Assembly: GCA_045660565.1 (NCBI GenBank) | Contig: JAZRDX010000148.1 | Location: 1-14,743 of the forward strand | Direction of reading: 5' to 3' | DNA from: SIG673 sp045660565 | GTDB taxonomy: Bacteria; Bacillota; Clostridia; Oscillospirales; CAG-272 | DNA: 14,743 nucleotides | Shown here: one piece after another, positions 6,671 to 14,743 of the stretch | Layout of the letters: each line of letters begins with the position of its first letter | How positions within the stretch are numbered: the first letter of the stretch is position 1 | Program-made: the position numbers and the translations under genes | Notes under the pieces: generated by a model | Told to the model about the DNA's origin: nothing | What the model saw: only the letters and a program-made list of their open reading frames with translations | The model's database searches: none

Positions 6671-9600
6671 ATGTTAAAACTGATATACGGCTCCTTTGGT
6701 AGCGGTAAAACGTACTGTCTTGACACCCTTATACTTGATGCGTTAAAGCTTGGAAAAGAAGCCGTTTTGCTGGTTCCCGAGCAGGAGGTAATGGAAGCCG
6801 AGCGCAGACTTGCCGACAGAGCGGATACGGCAGGGGTTCACTGTGAAAAGCTTACCGTAGTATCCTTCAGACGGCTTGCAAACCTTGCCTTCAGGAAATA
6901 CGGCGGAATTGAATACAAATACCTTGACGAGGGCGGTAAGCTTTTACTTATATGGCGGATCTTAGAGGAGCTTTCCCCCGTTTTATCCGCATACGGCAAA
7001 AGCAGAGACGTAGCTCTTACCGAGCTTATGCTCTCTATTTGCGAGGAGCTTAAGCGTTATTCCGTTCCTCCGTCAGCGCTTTCAAGACTTTCCGATACCC
7101 TCTCCCCCTCTCTCTTAAAGGACAAGCTTTCGGATATTTCCCTCGTATACAGCGCATTTACCGCCGAGACGAAGGAGGAATACTCCGACGCGGCAGACGA
7201 CGTAACACGTCTTGCCGAGATTTTAAAGACGGAAAGCTTTTTTGACGGAAAGCTTCTTTTCCTCGATTCCTTTAACGGTTTTACAGTTCCCGAAATCAGA
7301 GTTCTTGAACACGCTATCACCCAGTGCGACGTAACCGTTACACTCGGACTTCCCGAGGAAAGAGGGCTTACCGCCTTTAAAACACTTGAGGATACCGAAA
7401 AAACGCTTATTGATACCGCAAAAAAGCATAACGTTCAGGTTTACACCTCGGCGCGACTTTACCCGTTAGAAAAGTATATTCCCGAGGAATTCCGTCTTAT
7501 CAGTGAGCGGCTTTGGGATTTTTCCTATTCTCCCACGGCAGATAAAGCGTCCGATGAAGCGGGCACGGAGGAAGCGGGAGCCATTAAAACCGGTTATCCT
7601 CTTTCTTCTGACAGAATTACACTTGCGGAAGCGGGCGATCCGTTTATGGAGGCGGAATTTATCGCAATTAAAATCTGTGAGCTTATACGCAGCGGAGAAA
7701 GATACCGCGATATTGCGATAGCAAGCCGTAATACCGCCGTTTATGACGGAATATTTGACGTTGTATTCAAAAAATACGGCATTCCGTTCTTCTTTTCTCA
7801 CCGCACAGGTATAACCTCGACCGCCATTTTCAGAACGGTTAAATCCGCTCTTGACGTAATTTCCGGTGGCTGGAAAACGAACGATGTTTTATCCTATATC
7901 AAAACGGGAATATGCGGCTTTAGTGCCGCCGAGACGGATATTCTCGAAAGCTATGCGATTAAATGGAGCATAAGCGGACGGCGCTGGACGGACGAATACG
8001 AGTGGAATATGAACCCGTCCGGATATACCGACAGGCTTACCGAGGACGGAAAGCGTACTCTTGCCGAGGTAAACCGTCTCCGCCTTAAGCTTCGCGAGCC
8101 GCTGATTAAGCTTCGCGATTCGGTAAGAAACGTTCCGCTGAGAGATGCCGCTGCCGCTGTATTTTCATTTATTTCGGAATGCGGAATATACGAAAGATGC
8201 AGAATATCTAAAAACGCGGAGGACGTAACGGTTTACAATACCTTTATTTCTCTGCTTGAAACAATGGTAAACGTTGCCGGCGACGTTCCCGTAAACGCAT
8301 CGCTCCTCTCCTCTCTTTTGACCATGACCGGCAAAAAGGTTGACTACGGTTCAATTCCCGACAGCATGGACTGTGTAAAGGCGGGAGACGCCGCCATTAT
8401 GAGACTTCACGGCATTAGGCACGTATTCCTTACCTCCTGCGAAAGCGGAGTTTTTCCGAAATCGGTTGAGGACAGCAGCGTCTTTTCCGATGACGAAAAG
8501 GAGGTTTTAAAGTCGGGGGGCATACAGCTTTCTCCCGACACCGCGACAAAGAACGACGAGGAAATGTTCTGTTTTTTACGCTGTGCGTGCAGTGCGGTCT
8601 CCTCTCTTACTCTAACCTACACGCTTCTTGACGGTAAACCCTACCCCTCGGTAGGACTAACCAGAGTTTCCGCTCTTTTCCCACTAAATAAAGTTATTTC
8701 CTATCCTAATGACGTTCCGCTTTTAAACCGTATTCAGAACGCTTCGGCGGCAAAGGATATAGCCCTCGGCGCTTACGGAACTCCCCTTTTTGAAACGCTG
8801 AAAAAGCTTTACGGTGAAAAAGGCGAGGCTCCGTTTTTAAGCGGTATGCCGCTTTCCTCTCCCGACGTTACCGTTTCGGCGGATATAACCGAAACTCTTT
8901 ACAAAAAAGAATTTACCTTATCGCAGAGCAAAATAGAGTCCTTTTCAAAATGTCCGTTTTCATACTACTGTAAGCACGTTTTAGGACTTCAGGAAAAAAA
9001 GAGAGCTGAATTTTTAAGCTCTGACAAGGGTTCGTATATACACAGAATCCTTGAAAAGGTTATCGCCGTTCTTTTCTCGGACGACGAAAAACGGAAAAAT
9101 ATAACGGACGGTGAGCTTAAGGCTTTAATCGATAATGTTGTTAAGGAAATACTCGGAGGCATATTCGGCAGTCTTACCGAGCTTAACGCGCGCTTCGGCG
9201 CACTTATCAGCCGTCTTAACAGAACGGTTTTTCTGCTTGTCAAAAACATTTTAAAGGAATTTGAAAACAGCGATTTTACACCGAAATTCTTTGAGCTTAA
9301 CATCGGCAAGGGTGAAAAAGGCACCTTCCCCTTTAAGGTTAACCTTTCAGACGGAACTAAGCTTAAGATCAACGGAATCGTTGACAGAGTTGACACCTAT
9401 GAAAAAGACGGAGACGTTTTCGTTCGTGTTGTTGACTACAAAACGGGTACTCGCGAACACTCTTTGAAAAACATTAAGCTCGGTCTTGATATGCAGATGC
9501 TCCTGTATCTCTTCTCTCTTTGTAAGGACGAGGCAGTCGCTTTCAAACGTTCGCTCGGTATCTCGGAGGACGGAAAAATACACCCGGCGGGTGTGCTTTA

Positions 9601-9973
9601 TCAGCCGTCATACGTCCCGACAATGAGTGTTGAAAATGACAAAACACCGGAGCAAGCGCTGTCTCTCTTTGAAAAGAAGCTTACACGCTTCGGAATACTT
9701 CTTGAAGATCCGGAAATACTTGACGCTATGGAACACGGTCTTTCGGGCAATTTCATTCCCGTAACCGTAAAAAAAGACGCGCTTTCAGTTTCAAAGGGTG
9801 AGCTTAAAACTCTTGAAGAATTTGGAAAGCTCATGTCGGAGGTAACCGATATTTTAACGAAAATAGGTGAAAGGCTTAAACACGGAGAAGCCTCTGCCAC
9901 TCCACTCAAAACTCCTGCCATTGACGCCTGTCAGTACTGCGAAATGCGCGTGGTTTGCAGAAATCAGCAGTAA
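6671..9973 (+). CDS. addB: AddAB helicase-nuclease subunit AddB
   Basis: AddB is the second subunit of the AddAB enzyme that unwinds and resects double-strand DNA ends and loads RecA. The 1100-residue protein has a P-loop GSFGSGKT (7-14) and the following VPEQ motif typical of AddB. Its helicase-like core is degenerate, and the C-terminal RecB-type nuclease domain carries His791 (GSYIHRILE) and DYK at 922-924. Four cysteines, Cys761 and the C-X2-C-X5-C set at 1087, 1090 and 1096, match the iron-sulphur ligands known from B. subtilis AddB. The length is close to the usual figure of about 1,150. AAAGGA lies 10 bases before the ATG. addA follows 84 bases later, the standard addB-addA order. Confidence 0.95.
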   Translation: MLKLIYGSFGSGKTYCLDTLILDALKLGKEAVLLVPEQEVMEAERRLADRADTAGVHCEKLTVVSFRRLANLAFRKYGGIEYKYLDEGGKLLLIWRILEELSPVLSAYGKSRDVALTELMLSICEELKRYSVPPSALSRLSDTLSPSLLKDKLSDISLVYSAFTAETKEEYSDAADDVTRLAEILKTESFFDGKLLFLDSFNGFTVPEIRVLEHAITQCDVTVTLGLPEERGLTAFKTLEDTEKTLIDTAKKHNVQVYTSARLYPLEKYIPEEFRLISERLWDFSYSPTADKASDEAGTEEAGAIKTGYPLSSDRITLAEAGDPFMEAEFIAIKICELIRSGERYRDIAIASRNTAVYDGIFDVVFKKYGIPFFFSHRTGITSTAIFRTVKSALDVISGGWKTNDVLSYIKTGICGFSAAETDILESYAIKWSISGRRWTDEYEWNMNPSGYTDRLTEDGKRTLAEVNRLRLKLREPLIKLRDSVRNVPLRDAAAAVFSFISECGIYERCRISKNAEDVTVYNTFISLLETMVNVAGDVPVNASLLSSLLTMTGKKVDYGSIPDSMDCVKAGDAAIMRLHGIRHVFLTSCESGVFPKSVEDSSVFSDDEKEVLKSGGIQLSPDTATKNDEEMFCFLRCACSAVSSLTLTYTLLDGKPYPSVGLTRVSALFPLNKVISYPNDVPLLNRIQNASAAKDIALGAYGTPLFETLKKLYGEKGEAPFLSGMPLSSPDVTVSADITETLYKKEFTLSQSKIESFSKCPFSYYCKHVLGLQEKKRAEFLSSDKGSYIHRILEKVIAVLFSDDEKRKNITDGELKALIDNVVKEILGGIFGSLTELNARFGALISRLNRTVFLLVKNILKEFENSDFTPKFFELNIGKGEKGTFPFKVNLSDGTKLKINGIVDRVDTYEKDGDVFVRVVDYKTGTREHSLKNIKLGLDMQMLLYLFSLCKDEAVAFKRSLGISEDGKIHPAGVLYQPSYVPTMSVENDKTPEQALSLFEKKLTRFGILLEDPEILDAMEHGLSGNFIPVTVKKDALSVSKGELKTLEEFGKLMSEVTDILTKIGERLKHGEASATPLKTPAIDACQYCEMRVVCRNQQ

Positions 9974-10057
9974 ACGTTACGCGCCGAAGATAATTCACGC
10001 AGCAACGCAAAAAACTTTAATCAGTACCGCTGTCAACACAGCAGATTGCGAGATTAT

Positions 10058-13000
10058 ATGTCCGAAATAAAATTTACAGATTCACAGTTAGCCGCGATTA
10101 ACGCTACGGCTCCGAAAATTTTAATATCTGCCGCGGCAGGCTCGGGAAAGTCTACCGTTCTTACCGAGCGCATTATTTCCTCGGTAATCTCGGAGGAAAA
10201 GGCGTTCGACATCTCTAAAATTCTTGCCGTTACCTTTACTAAGGCATCCGCGGAGGATCTTAAAGTAAAGATAAGCAAAGAGGTGCGTGGGGCTGTTCTT
10301 AAATTTCCCGAAAGCAACCGTCTGAAGGCTCAGCTTATAAAACTTGCCTCAGCAAAAATAAGTACCATTCACGGTCTTTGCTTCAGTCTTATCAAAAGTC
10401 ATTTCCAGATGCTCGGCTTAAGCGCCTCTATGAGGGTTGCCGACGAGGTTGAGGCTGCCGCTCTGCGTGCCGAGGTGCTTGAAGAACTGCTCGAAAGCGC
10501 ATACGCGGGATATTTTAAGCCTATACCTGACTTTGCATATTTTACCGAGAACTTTATAACAGAGCGCGACGACAGCCTAAGTAAAATCCTTTTCGGTGTT
10601 TACGATAAAATCAAAAACATACCAAGCGGCTTTGACGAATGGGAAAAAAAGCTGTCCGATTTAACCGATAACGGAGACTTTGGAGAAAGCGCCTTTGGCA
10701 GACTTATTATTTTCCACCTCTCTCTTTTCGTTGACTACGCTCTTCTTCTCTGCAAAAAAACGGTAGACGATCTTTTTATCGACGAAAATTATACCGACAA
10801 GTATATTCCCGCGTTTGAATACGACATTAAATTCCTTTCTGCGCTGAAAGCTCTTACCGAAAAAGGAAGCTACGGTGAAATTGCCGCTCATCTGTCGGGA
10901 TACATTCCGGTAAAGCTTAAATCCGTTAAAACCGAATTCAAAACAGACGAGGGCGAATATGCGAGAACGGTTGTTAAGCCCTACGTTAAAGACGGAATTA
11001 AGGATTTCAAAGAAAAGTTTTTCTCTGCGTCCGCGGAGCAGTTAACGAAAAGTGCTGAAGAAACGGCAAAAATCGCACGCGATCTTATTCTTTTCATAAA
11101 AGAATTTGACCGTCTTTTTACCGAGGAAAAGCTGCGCCGCTCGGTTCTTGACTTTAACGATCTTGAGCATTACACATTAAAGCTTCTTTACAATGAGGAC
11201 GGTACGGTATCGGATACGGCAAGACGCATATCGGAGTCTCTCGACGAGATTTACGTTGACGAGTATCAGGACGTAAACCCGCTTCAGAACAAGATTTTCG
11301 AGGCTCTTTCCGTTTCATGTCCGATATTTATGGTAGGCGATATAAAGCAAAGCATTTACAGCTTCCGCGGTGCGGCACCTTCCATTTTTTCAGGCTACCG
11401 CAGACGTTTTTCCGAATATATTCCCGGAAAAGACAGCTATGAAAAGGACGTTACGGTTTTTCTTTCGGATAACTTCCGCTCCGCATTTAATGTAACCGAG
11501 TTTGTGAACGCTGTTTCAGATCCGATTTTCGGAACACCGTCTGACGAGGACTACTACTCCTACCGTATTCCGTATTCAAAGGAAGACCGTTTGGTTTGTA
11601 ACGTAAATACCGAGGCTCCCGTGGTTAACATTTTAATCGCTGAGGATAAAAAAGAGACCTCCGATGAAGAAGCTTCTTCCGAAAATATAGGAGAAAGCTC
11701 TGCTGAAAAAACGGTAAGCACGTCGGATAATGCCGACGACGGCGGAAAGCGGAGCGGAGTTATCGGAAGCGAAAATACCGCGCGTCAAGCCGGCGGAACC
11801 TACCTTGAAGCTGAAATGGTCGCAAACAAGATTTCTTCTCTTATTTCGGACGGTGCAAAGCCCGAGGAAATAGCTATCCTGCTCAGAGGCACCAAAACAG
11901 ACGCTCCGATTTTCGAGGCGGCTCTTAAAAAAAGTAATATCCCGATAAGCACCGACAAAGGAGCTTCTCTTTTTGACGCTCCCGAGGTACAGCTTACCCT
12001 TTGTCTGCTTAACTGTATAGATAACCCGTACCGTGATATATTTCTTGCGGGTGCGCTCCGCAGTCCCGTTTTCGGCTTTACTCTTGACGACCTTATACGC
12101 ATAAGACAGTATAATGCCGCTTCCCCCTCTCTTTTTGATGCGTTAAAGGAGTATACCGCGGCATGTAACTTTAATAAGGGAATTTATTTTCTTGAATTTC
12201 TTTCCCGTATGCGAGCATTTGCGCGTCAAAACACGGTTGACCGTACGCTTTGGAATTTATACACCGAAACCGCTTTTTTTACTCTTATTTATGACGGTGG
12301 CAAGGCTCTCGGAAGCGTTCCCGCGGCACGCAGAGCAAATCTTTTAAAGCTACACGGTATAGCCAAATCCTTCTCCGGTACTGACGGAAGCTCACTTTAT
12401 TCATTCATTGAGTATCTTCGCGCAATGATGAGCGGAGATAAGCCTCCGTCTGCCGCAAGTATACAGGGGGACGGGGTTAAAATAATGAGCATACATCATT
12501 CAAAGGGGCTTGAATTCACTCACTGCTTTGTATGCCGTACTACCCGTGCCTTCAGTACCGAAAGCCATAAAAAATCCGTCGTAATAGATGAAAATTTCGG
12601 TATGGCTATGAGAATTAAAGACGCGCTTCGTCTTACGTCCGCCGACACGGTATTCAGACAGGCACTTCTGATGCAGAGCGACCTTAGTGAAACAGAGGAA
12701 GAAATGCGGCTTTTGTACGTTGCTCTCAGCCGCGCAAAAACCGCGCTCTACATTACCGGCTCGACAAAGGACATTTCGGTTCTTGAGCGCAGTGCATACC
12801 ACGGCGCAAAAGCTCCGCATCCGATGCTGTTCTCCTCGCAAAACTCTTATCTTAAATGGATACTTACCGCGCTGAAATGCAAAACCGACCTTTCTCCGCG
12901 TTACTCCCTTACCGTTCTCTCGTCAGACGATATTTACGCCGAAGCTGAGCACAGAGTTCTTAACGAGACGGTATTTAAAAAAGATAATACCAACGCTGAA

Positions 13001-13939
13001 TATGACAAAGATGCGTATTCTGTTTTAAAGAAGCGGTTCGACTACGTTTATCCGTATGAAAAAACGGCGTTTATCCCGTCAAAGCTATCTGTCTCGCGGC
13101 TCTATCCCGAGATACTTGACGTTCTGGAAGCGGAAGAAATCTTCAGAGGCTTTGAAAATGCTCTTTTCATACCTGATTTCGATAATTTCACAGCTACTAT
13201 GGAATTTGCCGATACAGATGAGTTTGCCGACGGCGCCAAAGAAGATAACAGCTCAAAACCGTCTGAAGAAAACACTGCTTTTAAAACAGCACAAACCGAA
13301 AACGTATCGGAAAATGAAACAAAGTCAGCAGCCCCCGACAACTCTCCAAAGCTAAAAACGCCCTCGTTCTTGCTTGGAGATTCGCCGGTAACCGCGGCGG
13401 AAAAAGGTACCGCAACACACGTTTTTATGCAGTTCTGCAATTTTGAAAACGTGGAGAAAAACGGTATCGACGAGGAAATCAACCGTCTTACCGAGAAGCG
13501 TTTCATTCTTCCGTCTCATGCCGAGCTTATCGATAAAAACGCGGTTACGGCTTTCTTTAAATCCGAGCTTTACGGTCAAATGAAAAAGGCGGTAACGCTC
13601 AGCCGCGAATACCGATTCAACATAAAGCTTCCCGCCGCGGATTTTACCCAAAATCCCGATTTAAGGGAGCAGGTAAAGGACGACTATGTATTCGTTCAGG
13701 GTGTTATCGACTGTTATTTCAGAGATACTGACGGAAAGCTATATCTTCTCGACTACAAAACCGACCGCGTTCCGAAAGATATACGCGGTAACACGGAAAA
13801 GGAAACCGCCTTCTTTACCGAAAAGCATTCCTCTCAGCTCAGCTACTATAAAAAGGCGCTTGAAAGACTTACGGGAGAAAAGGTTCATAAGACCTACATC
13901 TACTCCTTTGCTCTCGGAAAGGTAATTACACTTAATTAA
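10058..13939 (+). CDS. addA: AddAB helicase-nuclease subunit AddA
   Basis: A UvrD-type 3'-5' helicase fused to a RecB-type nuclease; 1293 residues. Helicase motifs in order: Walker A AAAGSGKS (25-32), TFTKASAEDL (59-68), Walker B VDEYQD with Asp401-Glu402, GDIKQS (427-432), LSDNFRS (469-475), SIHHSKGLE (811-819) and YVALSRAK with Arg892. The nuclease has His1121 (GTATH), Asp1218 (GVIDCYF) and DYK (1232-1234). Two low-complexity Ser/Glu/Lys-rich stretches, about 529-580 and 1055-1102, interrupt conserved domains and probably form flexible linkers; they explain the length above B. subtilis AddA (about 1,230). ATG 10058 gives the usual N-terminus; a TTG at 10046 is in frame. Neither has a clear Shine-Dalgarno sequence, unlike every neighbour, so coupling to addB translation or a leaderless-like start is possible. 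Confidence 0.95.
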   Translation: MSEIKFTDSQLAAINATAPKILISAAAGSGKSTVLTERIISSVISEEKAFDISKILAVTFTKASAEDLKVKISKEVRGAVLKFPESNRLKAQLIKLASAKISTIHGLCFSLIKSHFQMLGLSASMRVADEVEAAALRAEVLEELLESAYAGYFKPIPDFAYFTENFITERDDSLSKILFGVYDKIKNIPSGFDEWEKKLSDLTDNGDFGESAFGRLIIFHLSLFVDYALLLCKKTVDDLFIDENYTDKYIPAFEYDIKFLSALKALTEKGSYGEIAAHLSGYIPVKLKSVKTEFKTDEGEYARTVVKPYVKDGIKDFKEKFFSASAEQLTKSAEETAKIARDLILFIKEFDRLFTEEKLRRSVLDFNDLEHYTLKLLYNEDGTVSDTARRISESLDEIYVDEYQDVNPLQNKIFEALSVSCPIFMVGDIKQSIYSFRGAAPSIFSGYRRRFSEYIPGKDSYEKDVTVFLSDNFRSAFNVTEFVNAVSDPIFGTPSDEDYYSYRIPYSKEDRLVCNVNTEAPVVNILIAEDKKETSDEEASSENIGESSAEKTVSTSDNADDGGKRSGVIGSENTARQAGGTYLEAEMVANKISSLISDGAKPEEIAILLRGTKTDAPIFEAALKKSNIPISTDKGASLFDAPEVQLTLCLLNCIDNPYRDIFLAGALRSPVFGFTLDDLIRIRQYNAASPSLFDALKEYTAACNFNKGIYFLEFLSRMRAFARQNTVDRTLWNLYTETAFFTLIYDGGKALGSVPAARRANLLKLHGIAKSFSGTDGSSLYSFIEYLRAMMSGDKPPSAASIQGDGVKIMSIHHSKGLEFTHCFVCRTTRAFSTESHKKSVVIDENFGMAMRIKDALRLTSADTVFRQALLMQSDLSETEEEMRLLYVALSRAKTALYITGSTKDISVLERSAYHGAKAPHPMLFSSQNSYLKWILTALKCKTDLSPRYSLTVLSSDDIYAEAEHRVLNETVFKKDNTNAEYDKDAYSVLKKRFDYVYPYEKTAFIPSKLSVSRLYPEILDVLEAEEIFRGFENALFIPDFDNFTATMEFADTDEFADGAKEDNSSKPSEENTAFKTAQTENVSENETKSAAPDNSPKLKTPSFLLGDSPVTAAEKGTATHVFMQFCNFENVEKNGIDEEINRLTEKRFILPSHAELIDKNAVTAFFKSELYGQMKKAVTLSREYRFNIKLPAADFTQNPDLREQVKDDYVFVQGVIDCYFRDTDGKLYLLDYKTDRVPKDIRGNTEKETAFFTEKHSSQLSYYKKALERLTGEKVHKTYIYSFALGKVITLN

Positions 13940-13952
13940 AAAGGACATAAAA

Positions 13953-14606
13953 ATGATTAAGCTTATTATTTTCGATCTTGACGGAACACTTGCTGACACT
14001 ATTGACGACATAGGAGACGCGGTAAACGAAATGCTTGCCGATTATTCCTTCCCTACCCTTACGAGGGCGGATATTTTAGCAAATATTAACCGCGGGGCAA
14101 GAGAGCTTATACGTCTCTGCCTTCCCGAAAAGGCAAGAGGGAGTGAAGATTTTATAACCGAGGCATTAAACGTCTACAAGGGTTATTACAATCTGCGCTA
14201 CTGTAATAAAACCTCGCTCTATCCCGGTATAAGAGAAGCTCTTTCGGCTTTAAGTGAAGGAGGAATAAAGCTTGCGGTTTTATCGAATAAGCAAGACGAG
14301 GCGGTAAAGGTCATTGTTTCGGAGCTTCTGCCCGAAATTCCCTTTTCGTGTGTTTTAGGTCAGGGACGTTTCCCGACAAAGCCCTCACCCGACGCGGTAA
14401 ATTATATAATGGACGTTGCCGGTGCTACCCCAAATGAAACCGCGTTTGTCGGAGACTCGAATATAGATATGCTCACCGCTAAAAATTCGGGAGCGCTTGC
14501 CGTCGGGGTTACCTGGGGTTACAGAAGCCGCGAGGTTCTTACCGAAAGCGGAGCGCAGTATCTTATTGACAAGACCGAGGATTTGGTTAGCATTAAAAAA
14601 ATGTAA
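13953..14606 (+). CDS. HAD-family phosphatase, phosphoglycolate-phosphatase-like
   Basis: A 217-residue cytosolic hydrolase of the haloacid dehalogenase superfamily, closest by eye to Gph-type phosphatases that dephosphorylate 2-phosphoglycolate and similar small phosphomonoesters. All four catalytic motifs are present: DLDGT with nucleophile Asp8 and acid/base Asp10, LSNK with Ser111, Lys143 in TKPSPD, and VGDSNIDM with Asp168 and Asp172. The residues between motifs I and II form an alpha-helical cap of the Gph/PGMB kind. Length is normal. The start lies 13 bases after the addA stop, and its AAAGGA (13940-13945) directly abuts that stop, so co-translation with addA is likely. 2-Phosphoglycolate arises during repair of DNA ends with damaged 3' sugars, which might explain the link, but substrate range in this family is broad. 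Confidence 0.88.
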   Translation: MIKLIIFDLDGTLADTIDDIGDAVNEMLADYSFPTLTRADILANINRGARELIRLCLPEKARGSEDFITEALNVYKGYYNLRYCNKTSLYPGIREALSALSEGGIKLAVLSNKQDEAVKVIVSELLPEIPFSCVLGQGRFPTKPSPDAVNYIMDVAGATPNETAFVGDSNIDMLTAKNSGALAVGVTWGYRSREVLTESGAQYLIDKTEDLVSIKKM

Positions 14607-14660
14607 GCTTATAAGGAAATTCAAAAAAACGGTTTTGCAAAGCATACGGCGTAATTTTTC

Positions 14661-14682
14661 GGACCGTCGGGGACGCCGGTCC
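14661..14682. repeat. GC-rich hairpin element, GGACCG/CGGTCC type
   Basis: GGACCG (14661-14666) pairs with CGGTCC (14677-14682) around a 10-base loop that itself contains GTC/GAC. It follows a short T-run (14655-14659) rather than preceding one, so it is not a typical terminator for the HAD gene. From memory, near-identical sequences recur between genes in many uncultured gut Clostridia; only the hairpin itself is visible here. Confidence 0.5.
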
Positions 14683-14715
14683 CTACAAACACAAAAATAA
14701 TATTCCGAGCACCCG

Positions 14716-14731
14716 GCAGGCAACCGCCTGC
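14716..14731. repeat. GC-rich palindrome, GCAGGC/GCCTGC type
   Basis: GCAGGC (14716-14721) and GCCTGC (14726-14731) form a perfect 6-bp stem around AACC. It lies 33 bases after the preceding hairpin in the same intergenic stretch, suggesting a composite interspersed element that continues beyond the window. No coding sequence is seen in 14607-14743. Confidence 0.5.
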
Positions 14732-14743
14732 ACGGTTATAGCG

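Noticed and set aside
8989..9396. Minus-strand open frame of 135 codons inside addB
   Set aside because: It lies opposite the conserved AddB nuclease domain and has a low-complexity Ser/Leu/Arg composition typical of an antisense shadow.
13102..13506. Minus-strand open frame of 134 codons inside addA
   Set aside because: Its serine-rich composition mirrors the Glu/Lys-rich addA linker on the coding strand; there are no independent signs of coding.
157..14606. Genome-wide reassignment of TGA to tryptophan
   Set aside because: Only one in-frame TGA occurs in eight genes; addA, addB and the HAD gene use TGG for every Trp. I keep it as something to test but not as the explanation.
6671..14606. 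An anti-phage defence system built on the helicase-nuclease pair
   Set aside because: The two proteins carry the specific AddB and AddA motifs, including the AddB iron-sulphur cysteines, and stand in the usual housekeeping order.

Overview
The window reads as chromosomal DNA of an anaerobic, endospore-forming member of the Clostridia, most likely an uncultured gut lineage near Oscillospirales or Christensenellales. The grounds are an intact sporulation sigma factor of the SigK type, an AddAB (not RecBCD) recombination nuclease, AAAGGA-type ribosome binding sites, a GC content that looks mid-40s by eye, and short GC-rich hairpin elements at both edges like those scattered through such genomes. 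The lineage call is inference from gene content; nothing here is a taxonomic marker.

Layout. Positions 1-156 hold hairpins: an interspersed palindromic element at the left edge, a + strand terminator, and a weak minus-strand hairpin at the 3' end of sigK. The sigK gene occupies 157-846 on the minus strand. A short divergent promoter region (847-949) separates it from seven genes that all run on the + strand: a SpoU/TrmH-family RNA methyltransferase (950-1729), two half-transporters of a heterodimeric ABC exporter (1787-3520 and 3608-5434), a GH99-like/WbsX-family gene interrupted by an in-frame TGA (5505-6617), addB (6671-9973), addA (10058-13939) and a phosphoglycolate-phosphatase-like HAD hydrolase (13953-14606). 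Positions 14607-14743 carry two more GC-rich hairpins. No stretch over 300 bases lacks a gene.

How the parts fit. AddB and AddA form the helicase-nuclease that processes double-strand ends for RecA. AddB carries the four iron-sulphur cysteines and both subunits carry a nuclease motif. The two ABC proteins have complementary degeneracies: the first has Asp for the catalytic Glu and Gln for the switch His, and the second has LSQGQ for LSGGQ. They therefore pair as one asymmetric transporter with a single canonical ATPase site. The methyltransferase, exporter, GH99-like gene and HAD enzyme have no obvious shared pathway; the gaps of 13-87 bases allow read-through transcription but do not show one functional unit.

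The strongest anomaly is the GH99-like gene. It has an excellent ribosome binding site and start at 5505, but codon 11 is TGA where relatives (from memory) have tryptophan, and the frame then stays open for 359 codons with the family motif intact. No other recognised gene here contains an in-frame TGA, and all eight stop with TAA. A recent nonsense mutation or base-call error is therefore more likely than recoding, but neither can be settled from this window. I see no CRISPR array, rRNA, tRNA, insertion sequence or phage gene, and no convincing novel multi-gene system.
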